Shown here in pieces: positions 45,322-52,658 of a stretch of 52,658 bases of DNA. The notes below the pieces were generated by a model. It worked only from the letters and a program-made list of their open reading frames with translations, had not been told where the DNA came from and did no database searches. The position numbers and the translations under genes are program-made. The DNA lies in NCBI GenBank assembly GCA_964389675.1, contig CAYMEV010000019.1, positions 26,725 through 79,382 on the forward strand, written 5' to 3'. The stretch's first letter is position 1. Every line of letters starts with the position of its first letter. The DNA is from CAYMEV01 sp964389675 [NCBI: uncultured Candidatus Sumerlaeota bacterium]. Lineage in GTDB: Bacteria; CAYMEV01.

Positions 45322-45372
45322 AAAAATGCCTCAGGCTTTTTAAGCTATAATCAATGCAGGATAAACGCTGTC

Positions 45373-45945
45373 CTACTTTTCAAGCCCGAGTTCAACAATC
45401 CTCTTTTTCAGCTCTGGATATGCCTTGATAATCTCAGCCCCATCTCCCGATTTATAATGTTTCGGGTCAAATCCCGGTGCAACTACCAGGGCAATAAGGC
45501 TGAATGCATCTTCAGACCGGTCTGTCGGTATTTCAGCCATCCATGTATTCGGAGGTACAATAATTTTTGGAACTTCACCATTTCTGATATCAGGACCCAG
45601 TATCCTTTCCTCAAGGTTACCGTCTGGATGAAGAAGTACCATCCTCTGGGATACCCCGCAGATATAGATAAATATCTCTGTGGAATCTATACTGTGCCAG
45701 CCTGCTTTCTCATGCCCTTTAAGCATATGATAAATAACGGAAACAGCATTCCTCTCATCTTCCTTTCCTGCATTGAATTCAGAACGGAATGTTTCCCTGA
45801 AATGCCCTCCGCAATCAGTCTCCAGCGGCACAAGGCCAAGTATTTCAATAACTTCCTCTGCTGTTACAGGCTTATCAGGGCCTTCAGAAAAGGAAAAAGA
45901 TACAGCAAAAATAATAATAATAAAAAATGGAAAGAGCTTTTTCAT
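45373..45945 (-). CDS. DUF985 cupin with an N-terminal signal peptide
   Basis: 190 residues. After a signal peptide (about 1-20, ending SFS) comes a full DUF985 cupin: AEEVIEILGLVPLETDCGGHF, RNAVSVIYHML, HSIDSTEIFIYICG, LGPDIRNGEVPKIIVPP and ALVVAPGF. DUF985 proteins are normally cytosolic, so the exported form is unusual. It is the last gene of a four-gene operon: its ATG overlaps the stop of the 850-aa gene by four bases. Sugar- or small-ligand binding is inferred from the fold. Confidence 0.85.
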   Translation of the reverse strand: MKKLFPFFIIIIFAVSFSFSEGPDKPVTAEEVIEILGLVPLETDCGGHFRETFRSEFNAGKEDERNAVSVIYHMLKGHEKAGWHSIDSTEIFIYICGVSQRMVLLHPDGNLEERILGPDIRNGEVPKIIVPPNTWMAEIPTDRSEDAFSLIALVVAPGFDPKHYKSGDGAEIIKAYPELKKRIVELGLEK

Positions 45946-48494
45946 TGTTTTCCTCCAATAATATTAATTTCTTCGTCAATATCCCTGTCAACGGCAAGAA
46001 GCCTTGCAGGCATATCAATACCCTTATTAAAGCCATTTATCACTCCGAGAGAGAGCCTGAAAAGCTGGCACAATACATCATCAATGATCTCAGCAGGCAC
46101 ACCGTAATAAAGAAAATTTACAGGTGTCAGGTCCCCCAGAAGGAATATATATTTATAGGGCCTTTCAGCGGATATACCGCTAATACCGGTGGTATCCAGG
46201 AAATGCACTGTAATTTTATTCCCCTGTATGGCACCTGTCTGAGAGTCCTTAAACAGCTCAGAAGAAATGCTGATTTCGGTATTTCCTATCCTGGGGCGGG
46301 GATTGTCAAAGAGTGACTGAAGATATTTTGTAAGGTCAGTAAACTCTGATGTCTTTGTGCTTCCGCTGGCTATAAAAAGATACTGCCTATGGCCATTTAC
46401 CAGCAGATCTTCAAAAAAATCGCCCTTTAACACTGACCTGCCTGTAACCCCGATAATAACATCCGTATTTAAAACCTTATTTTCTGATACTTCCTCAATA
46501 CATCTGAACTGGTTATCTCCAGGATTCTCAACCTTTATATCAATGCCTGTTACACTTCCTTCATAGGTTTTCACGCTCAGGCCATTAAAGAGGGCAGAAC
46601 CAATATTCCCTCTTGAACCAATTATAATTGCATTCCTTTTATAAAATCCCTTACCGAAGCTGTGCAGTACAGTTTCTACCGCATTTATAATGGATTCAGC
46701 ACATACCCTGGCTTCACGGTTCTTTGTCTCAGATATGGCTATTGAAAAAACAGGGAATGCAAGCCTGCCATGCCTGTTCTCTACTTCTTCAACCTTATCA
46801 AATCCGTTCCTTGTATGTTCAATACTGCCGTAAAAAACAGATGACAGCCATTCCTCAAACCCTTTTGACTGCTCATCTTTACCGGGTAATTCAGGATAAT
46901 TGCATTCCTTCAGCACCTCGCCGAGGGTCTTGCCTGAAAGGCAATACTCATTTATCAGGGGGGAAAGGTATCCGCCATCCTCAATAAGAAGAAGCATCTG
47001 ATCTTCTTTTTTTGCTTTGAATGCTTCGTCAAAGAACAGGTGAAAACCTGTCATCTGCATTGCAGACTTAAAATCCATAATGCTGGACCTGAGCATGCTA
47101 TCAAGGTATTTCAGCCTGTCTATACTGGAATATTGCCTGGATAGAATATAGTTCCCTTCTATATAATCCCTTACATCAACCTTCTGAAGTGAATAAAAAC
47201 GGTAGTTGTCATCAGGCAGTGAGAATAAGGCCTCAAAATATTCATCAGGCACTATTCCTTTATACTTTATGAAAAGGGTTGTAAGATTTCTGCAGTCAAG
47301 CATCTCATAGGATTTTATAAGGCCAAGGATCTGGGATGTAATATGGTGTATAAGCAGGATCCTCACATCCTTAAGGCTTTCTTTCCTTGATTTAGCAAGC
47401 CTGTAAAGGTTCGGCATCTTCTCGAAGTGCTCTTTGAACCCTGCGGGTCTGCGTTCCCTGTCAATACTTATATTAAGGCATGATGAATTCCTAGAGACAT
47501 CAATGTCTATCCAGTGATACCCCTGTATCAGCTGAAATTTCTGTTTCATTGAGATCAGCTGTATCACCTCCCTGTTCTCAAATAAAAACAGTATCTTCGA
47601 CAGAATGTCCTTTATCTCCCTGTCCTTATCCAGAAGAAGCAGGTTTATTTCCTCTGAAAACCAGATAAACTTGATACTGCTCAGGTTCGGCAGGCCTGAT
47701 GATATAAGGAGGCTGAAAAGCTCCGGGAACCTCCCTGGAGTTTCCTTATACTCCTCAAGATGGTTTTGTGAAGCATTATGAATACCAAGCAGTATCTGTT
47801 CAGCAATTTTATCAATATCATGGAGGTATTGCCTTGTCTCAACCTGGGGAACAGTCCTGTGGGGTATCCTTTTCAAATAAAGCCTGGAATCCTTTGAGTC
47901 CTCGATAGTGATCCTTAAAAACCCCTCTCCCTCAACATATTCTAACAGAAAATAATACTCAGCTTCCTTATCCCGGGAAAGGTGAAAGGGAAACATCAGA
48001 GCCGGGATCTCTGGAGTTTGGTCTGACCGCTCCTTCTTAAAATATCCGGGAAACAGCAGGCCACCCCAGCGCGCCCTCTGAAGTGAATCAAAGACTATAT
48101 GCAGATGATTGTAGAACAGCTCAGGGTGCATCAATATCCTTTTTGAAAGGGACCTCCTCATATAGAATGATATTGCACTTATGTTCAGCTCATATAATTC
48201 CGGCGTCAGCTTCTTATCAACGCTTCTTGACAGGAGCATATCTGTATTCTTCGTCCTGCAGTATTCAAGTATGTCATTAGCCATGATATGCGTCCATTTT
48301 GACAGTCCGGAAAATATATGTATGTTTGCAAGGTTTATAAGTATTAATCCATCTTCCTGGCTGAGAAAGGGTATCCCCATATTATGCAGCTGTTCTAAAA
48401 GCCCTGAAAGGCTCTTTTCTCCCGGACTTTTATCCCCATTTCTCTTTAATTTGCCAAGCAGTTTGCCGATCGTCTTATCAGATTTATTTCCCAT
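45942..48494 (-). CDS. Large protein with a C-terminal SAHH-like NAD-binding domain, function unknown
   Basis: 850 residues, no signal peptide, no membrane helix. The first about 590 residues are helix-rich with no recognised domain. About 620-760 forms a Rossmann domain: NAIIIGSRGNIGSALFNGL, an acidic GIDIK after beta-2, and NTDVIIGVTGRSVLKGDFFE, similar in layout to the NAD domain of S-adenosylhomocysteine hydrolase (TGxxxV...F). A SAHH catalytic domain is not visible. The gene overlaps the upstream HAMP gene by 11 bases and the downstream cupin by four, so its product is expected to act with them. Confidence 0.6.
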   Translation of the reverse strand: MGNKSDKTIGKLLGKLKRNGDKSPGEKSLSGLLEQLHNMGIPFLSQEDGLILINLANIHIFSGLSKWTHIMANDILEYCRTKNTDMLLSRSVDKKLTPELYELNISAISFYMRRSLSKRILMHPELFYNHLHIVFDSLQRARWGGLLFPGYFKKERSDQTPEIPALMFPFHLSRDKEAEYYFLLEYVEGEGFLRITIEDSKDSRLYLKRIPHRTVPQVETRQYLHDIDKIAEQILLGIHNASQNHLEEYKETPGRFPELFSLLISSGLPNLSSIKFIWFSEEINLLLLDKDREIKDILSKILFLFENREVIQLISMKQKFQLIQGYHWIDIDVSRNSSCLNISIDRERRPAGFKEHFEKMPNLYRLAKSRKESLKDVRILLIHHITSQILGLIKSYEMLDCRNLTTLFIKYKGIVPDEYFEALFSLPDDNYRFYSLQKVDVRDYIEGNYILSRQYSSIDRLKYLDSMLRSSIMDFKSAMQMTGFHLFFDEAFKAKKEDQMLLLIEDGGYLSPLINEYCLSGKTLGEVLKECNYPELPGKDEQSKGFEEWLSSVFYGSIEHTRNGFDKVEEVENRHGRLAFPVFSIAISETKNREARVCAESIINAVETVLHSFGKGFYKRNAIIIGSRGNIGSALFNGLSVKTYEGSVTGIDIKVENPGDNQFRCIEEVSENKVLNTDVIIGVTGRSVLKGDFFEDLLVNGHRQYLFIASGSTKTSEFTDLTKYLQSLFDNPRPRIGNTEISISSELFKDSQTGAIQGNKITVHFLDTTGISGISAERPYKYIFLLGDLTPVNFLYYGVPAEIIDDVLCQLFRLSLGVINGFNKGIDMPARLLAVDRDIDEEINIIGGKQ

Positions 48495-49512
48495 CTCTTT
48501 GCTCTCTCATCTTTTTTATGTTCTCCTTCAGCTCTTTGAAGTGTTTTCTCCCGGTTATCTTTGAAACCTCGTCTATATTCTCCTTCCTGTTTATAAGTAT
48601 TTTGAGTTCCTCAACCTCTTTTTTCAAACTCTCCTGCCTTGAATATACCCTTTTTGCCATATCCTTAAATATTAATGCAAGCTGTCCTATCTCATCCTTT
48701 CTTTCAGATACACTGTCAAGCTCCTGGCTTATCCGGTAATCCCCCCGGGCTATATCCTCTGCTGATTCAGCAATTGCCACGACAGGGGATGTTATCTTCC
48801 TAATAACAAAGCCGGAGGCATACATGCCTGCGGCCATGATAAAGAAACAAAGTATCCCTATATTATAAAGGTCAAAAACCTCAAAGGCTGCACCAAAATC
48901 AAGCCATACCGTTATAAGGCTGACCGCATATGTCAGTATGACAGACGGTATGATAATATATGTGACCAGTAGCATATTCCTTGTTGCAATTGTCAGGACA
49001 ATCTTTTTTGACAATATCAGAAGTACAGGGACCAGAAGTAGTGCAAAGACTGAATTTGTTATGAAGGCCGGCAATATAAGGGTATATATGGTCTTCATAA
49101 ACTCAAATCCATAAACCAGGCTGTCAATATAGCTGGAAAGGAATATCGGCCCTGAGCTTGAAAGGACAATGATAAATATCATGGACTGGTAGTCCTTTAT
49201 AGTCTTAAATACCCTGTTTCTGAAAAATCCCGGTATCACGCCTATTAATCCATTGCATATGCTCCAGTTCCATGCATAAAGGATATCCAGCCCCTGGAAG
49301 GCATAACCAAGCCTGTCCCCTGTAAAACCAACTATAAAACCGGCCAGAGGGCCGTAAAGAAAGCCGATAAACAGAGGAAGGACGATCTGCGGCCTGAGCT
49401 CCACAAAATCAGAACCGGGCAGTATCAGGTATTTTCCTGACAGATAGTTGAAAAATCCATAGAAGATCCCGCAGATCAATGATATTAAAATACTTTTTTT
49501 AGAAACTTTCAA
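48484..49512 (-). CDS. ECF-S-like membrane protein with a HAMP domain and coiled coil
   Basis: 342 residues. About 1-215 holds roughly six to seven membrane helices. Its first part (IVLPLFIGFLYGPLAGFIVG, then GDRLGYAF) resembles the substrate-binding S components of ECF vitamin transporters. About 225-285 is a HAMP linker (RKITSPVVAIAESAEDIARG, DEIGQLALIFKDMA), followed by a charged coiled coil to the end. No kinase, methyl-acceptor or cyclase output follows in the chain, so the signal must pass to another protein. It overlaps the ParA-like gene by 14 bases and the 850-aa gene by 11. Confidence 0.72.
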   Translation of the reverse strand: MKVSKKSILISLICGIFYGFFNYLSGKYLILPGSDFVELRPQIVLPLFIGFLYGPLAGFIVGFTGDRLGYAFQGLDILYAWNWSICNGLIGVIPGFFRNRVFKTIKDYQSMIFIIVLSSSGPIFLSSYIDSLVYGFEFMKTIYTLILPAFITNSVFALLLVPVLLILSKKIVLTIATRNMLLVTYIIIPSVILTYAVSLITVWLDFGAAFEVFDLYNIGILCFFIMAAGMYASGFVIRKITSPVVAIAESAEDIARGDYRISQELDSVSERKDEIGQLALIFKDMAKRVYSRQESLKKEVEELKILINRKENIDEVSKITGRKHFKELKENIKKMREQRDGK

Positions 49513-50257
49513 TTTTGCTTATTATCTGTTTATATATTTTTGTCAGATCATGATCAGGATTCCTGAATGAGAATATGCCCTCGCTTGCAAGCTCCATCAT
49601 ATCATCAGAATGAGGGACAACAGCAAATACCGGGCATCTGTAAGTCTTCTCCACCTTTTTCATTATATCATCAGTACTGAATTTAAGTGGAGACTTATTT
49701 ACAATGAGAGCCATTTTCGGGATCTCAAGCTGTCTTGCGATCTCAATGGTGATATCCGTACCCTGGTAATCCTGGTGGTCAGGCCTGAGTATAATGATCA
49801 GCAGGTCTGAAAGAGCTATTACAATGAGTGTATCGTCACTGAGCCCCGGATGCGTGTCAATGAGAAGATAGTCAAGCTTAAGCTCTGATATGGCATTCTG
49901 AAACCCCTCATTCAGCATATTGACATCATAACCTTCATGAAGTACCCTTGTTATATCGTCAGTATCGACACTGGAGGGTATCAGGAACAACTCGCCTCCG
50001 TTCTGGATCTTCAGCCCGTCCTTCATGCTGTATGAAGCCTTCCTGATAGTGCAGTTCCCCCACAGGTAGTCATTCAGCGAATAGGTAATATTCTGCTTAT
50101 CCAGTCCGAAAGGTACATGTATGCCGGGAGACTGTATATCTGTATCAACAACCGCCACCCTATAGCCATCCCCTGCAAGAAGATAGGCTATATTGGCCGT
50201 AGTATTCGTCTTGCCGGTACCTCCCCGAAAGGAATGAATTGAAATAGTCTTACCCAT
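49499..50257 (-). CDS. ParA/MinD-like ATPase with Arg in the deviant Walker A motif
   Basis: 252 residues of the ParA/MinD superfamily. The deviant Walker A reads SFRGGTGKTNTT: K16 is the P-loop Lys, but the first signature Lys of KGGxGK is Arg11. The Walker B-like LLIDTHPGLSDDT and the switch residues DTDIQSPG are intact. The C-terminal amphipathic helix (LTKIYKQIISKIESF) could be a weak membrane-targeting helix. It is the first gene of the operon and is translationally coupled to the HAMP membrane protein. A role in placing that protein or its partner is inferred. Confidence 0.85.
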   Translation of the reverse strand: MGKTISIHSFRGGTGKTNTTANIAYLLAGDGYRVAVVDTDIQSPGIHVPFGLDKQNITYSLNDYLWGNCTIRKASYSMKDGLKIQNGGELFLIPSSVDTDDITRVLHEGYDVNMLNEGFQNAISELKLDYLLIDTHPGLSDDTLIVIALSDLLIIILRPDHQDYQGTDITIEIARQLEIPKMALIVNKSPLKFSTDDIMKKVEKTYRCPVFAVVPHSDDMMELASEGIFSFRNPDHDLTKIYKQIISKIESF

Positions 50258-50406
50258 AAAAATTATCCATACACTACATTTATCTCACACCTATCATATT
50301 ACAAAAAATGGCTTTTTCAAAGAAAAACCATGACCATCTGATGATACCCGGGAAATACAATTTTATTGACAGCAAAGCCTAACTGGATAATCATCATGTA
50401 TCTGAA

Positions 50407-50631
50407 ATGAAAGACAGGAATAATATAAGATCCATCATATATATATCATTATTCTGGTCTTTTCTTATTTCTTCCATAACTGCAGTTTCTACATTCAGTC
50501 AGAATCCGGACATACTGCTTTTCCAGGCAAGGTTTTATCTGTTCCTGTTCTGCTTTTTTTCAAACCTTCTCATCTTTGCAGGTATAAGCACTGCAGTATT
50601 TATCATCAAATACAGGAAAACTGAATTATAA
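50407..50631 (+). CDS. Small membrane protein, two predicted helices
   Basis: 74 residues, with hydrophobic segments at about 10-28 and 38-65 and a short basic tail (KYRKTEL). No recognised family. There is no good ribosome site before the ATG; a short upstream frame (ATG at 50397) overlaps it. It diverges from the ParA-like operon and may be a real small gene or a chance frame. Confidence 0.45.
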   Translation: MKDRNNIRSIIYISLFWSFLISSITAVSTFSQNPDILLFQARFYLFLFCFFSNLLIFAGISTAVFIIKYRKTEL

Positions 50632-50747
50632 CCAGAAAGCAATAATATATATTGTTTTTCTTGCCGCCTTCAGATAGGAAAATTTGTTTAGACACCATAA
50701 TAATATGCAAAGATTTCTATTTTGTTTTGACAACTGATTAATATTCC

Positions 50748-50777
50748 TTGACATCATGCAGATTATTATGTTAACAT
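50748..50777 (+). promoter_or_regulatory. Promoter of the metalloprotease gene
   Basis: TTGACA at 50748-50753 with TAACAT at 50772-50777, 18 bases apart. Another TTGACA lies at 50727 without a partner -10. The site is about 40 bases before the ATG at 50818. Confidence 0.45.
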
Positions 50778-50817
50778 GATATATTGGAGTATTATTAAAT
50801 TAGAGAGGTATTAAAGA

Positions 50818-52658
50818 ATGTTCAAATCCAAACAAATCCAAACAAATCCAAACAAATCCAAACAATAGTCCTGCTATTGACCCTGCTACTATCTCTAGCT
50901 ATTTATGCTGATGATTCCAATTTGCATTATCTTATTACAGAAGAAAAGCTAAGAGAAGGCCAGATTTCTCAAGAGATTAAGGCTCTTTATTCACCATTTC
51001 TTCAAATCAGGGCTATCGAAATAAATCCTATTTTATCAATGGAGCAAAGCTTAAAAAAGGGTGATAAGATAATCATTAATCTGGAAGAAGATAAAGCATA
51101 TCATGCAACATTAACAAAATTTAGTAAATCTAAGCATGGTTCCATCATTATCGTAGCCAAAGTGGATAATGCCTTCTATAGCAGATTTATACTAATAACC
51201 AATAAAAGCAGTAGCATAGGGATCTTTGAAATTATTGATGAGAATTTTGAAGTATATTTTTTTAATACCGCACCCTTTGACAACAGGACATACATTATCC
51301 AGTACGATCCGAGTGAGGATAATAAATCTATATGTCTGCCTTATGATCCCAGTTTTCTTTTTGGCAATACAAAGGCTGAAAATGAGAAAAGCCCATTTAC
51401 TTGCCGGGAAAAATCCAAAGACGATGATCCATATCATCTTGAAATAAACATTTACCCACCTGGTTCTGGTTCCTTATACAAATTAAATAATAACAACGGA
51501 TTATACACGTCAGTCCTTTGTCAAAATGGTTATGATAATTATCATTTGCCTGGGGACATTTTGGATTTCTTAGTAACACCAGATAGGATACCTGATTCCG
51601 CTGGTGGTTCTGAATCTGTTTTATATAATGAATATAATTTCTTTAAGGAGTGGACCAGCGGAAACGGCAACGAAATTACCGAAATTATTGAGGTTGACTA
51701 TTTACAACTGGAAAAGAAAAAACAAAGATACTTTCAATTTCAAATGCCGTCTGAAGATTTAGCACTTACTGCGAATTTTATAATTCCTGACCAGTTAAAT
51801 GTTCCTGATGACACCATTGATCTAATGATTGTTTATACCAGCAAGGCCCAGGACTATATAGAGACATTATATAAAAGCGGAATTAATAATTTTATGGATT
51901 ATTTGATCCAATACCTAAATGAATCCTTATATAGTAGCGCGGTTAATATAAATATAAACCTTATACGTCACCGATTAGTCAGCTATGATGAGTCAGAAGA
52001 CTTTACTGAGAACCTTGATCGCATTATTCATCCAGAAGACGGCTATTTAGATATTGTGCTGGAAGAGAGGAATATGATTAGCGCAGATCTAGTGGCTTTA
52101 ATAGTTAGAGATGCACAGCATGAAGAAGATAAAAATGGTTATATACTGGGAAAAGCTGGTAGCCTGAGAGAGAAGGAGCTCTATCCTGGCTCTTATAGGG
52201 GTAATCCGGGTGATGGTGATATTAATACTTATTTTGACTTACAAAATATAAATATTTGCCGATGGGATAAAATCTATGATATATCACCTGAGAAAGAATT
52301 TGTAAGTATAATTTCACTTTGTCATCCCGAGCAGAGTAATCCTTATAATTATCTTCTGACATTTACCCATGAAATAGGACATAATCTTGGTGCAGGCCAT
52401 CATGAAAAGCAGTATAGGCCAGGTCCCCAAATGTACGAAAGACATGATATTCCGGAATATACAGGATATTCAAAGGCATATAATTTAAGAAGGTCCTCGG
52501 ACGGAAAATATTTTAGAACTGTTATGGCAAGCCAAAGAATAATTATGGGAATTGAACATGTACAAATTGGAATGTTTTCCAACCCTGACATAACCATTGG
52601 TTTAGGAGCTTATCTGGGAGATTTCTACTCTGATGGAACTGATGCTCATAATAATGCC
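50818..52658 (+). CDS. Secreted zinc metalloprotease, phase-variable and out of frame as sequenced, 3' end cut by window edge
   Basis: The ATG at 50818 follows AGAGAGG by nine bases, but the frame from it stops at 50866-50868. The coding frame that runs to the window end is the one of 50862: TIVLLLTLLLSLAIYA (signal peptide core) and then about 580 residues without a stop. The catalytic site is HEIGHNLGAGHH (near 52370), followed by a Met-turn-like TVMAS. This fits reprolysin-type (M12) metzincins. An InlB B-repeat-like section (GYDNYHLPGDILDF to ALTANF) precedes it. With five or two copies of the 10-bp repeat instead of four, the ATG joins the signal peptide. No ATG, GTG or TTG exists in the correct frame upstream. 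Confidence 0.8.
50824..50863. repeat. Four perfect copies of AAATCCAAAC at the start of the metalloprotease gene
   Basis: Four uninterrupted 10-bp units directly after ATG TTC. Because 10 is not a multiple of three, each gain or loss shifts the frame. Four copies leave the start out of frame; two copies would give MFKSKQIQTIVLLLTLLLSL, a standard signal peptide, and five copies would insert the decoded repeat before the same core. Confidence 0.95.

Noticed and set aside
50824-50863. CRISPR-like array
   Set aside because: The repeats are 10 bp and directly adjoining, without spacers; it is a simple tandem repeat.

Overview
The window reads as a chromosomal segment from an anaerobic, Gram-negative-type bacterium. 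It has a beta-barrel porin ending in an aromatic residue, many signal peptides, and a redox metabolism built on tungsten or molybdenum pterin cofactor and iron-sulfur flavoproteins. The DNA is AT-leaning and most genes have clear AGGAGG-type ribosome sites. I cannot name the lineage from sequence alone. Large secreted proteins (C25-type peptidase with GLUG repeats, beta-propeller, metalloprotease) and TPR-rich signalling ATPases would suit a poorly cultured bacterial phylum.

Layout. 1-4.2 kb: a truncated membrane protein, a Cys-rich secreted protein, and a C25-like peptidase behind a promoter that abuts a TGAG microsatellite. 4.2-13.7 kb (minus strand): a nine-gene run that reads moeA, moeA-PBP fusion, moaA, moaC, MOSC, porin, wtpB, wtpC, wtpA in the direction of transcription. 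It is led by a structured RNA with a terminator that I interpret as a molybdenum/tungsten cofactor riboswitch. 14.1-25.7 kb: a class II glutamine amidotransferase and two giant paralogues of the soluble-adenylyl-cyclase type (two cyclase domains, ATPase, TPRs) flanking a secreted beta-propeller protein. 25.8-31.8 kb: moaB/mog, an SLC12-like transporter, a CofE-like ligase, a DUF1932 dehydrogenase and an exported metallo-beta-lactamase-fold protein. 31.8-35.5 kb: a graveyard of decayed IS91, ISNCY/IS1202-like and IS3-like transposases around a second Cys-rich secreted protein. 35.6-37.2 kb: a DUF4440-like secreted protein and a CPBP protease.

37.3-43.4 kb (minus strand) holds the most striking locus. 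An aldehyde:ferredoxin oxidoreductase (AOR) is split over two overlapping genes. Domain 1 is fused to NuoE-, NuoF- and ferredoxin-like modules (1068 aa). Domains 2-3 are fused to a NuoG/HydA-like iron-sulfur N-terminus (666 aa). ThiF- and ThiS/MoaD-like genes follow after an internal terminator. Together this looks like a NAD(H)-linked, possibly electron-bifurcating tungstoenzyme. The riboswitch-led operon would supply its metal and cofactor.

43.6-52.7 kb: an ABC exporter, then a tight four-gene operon with every junction overlapping (ParA/MinD-like ATPase with an Arg in place of the signature Lys; ECF-S-like membrane protein with HAMP; an 850-aa protein with a SAHH-like NAD-binding end; exported DUF985 cupin). 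I recognise no described system in it. Last comes a zinc metalloprotease gene whose start codon is separated from its signal peptide frame by four copies of a 10-bp repeat. As sequenced it is out of frame, which suggests a phase-variable locus in the OFF state.
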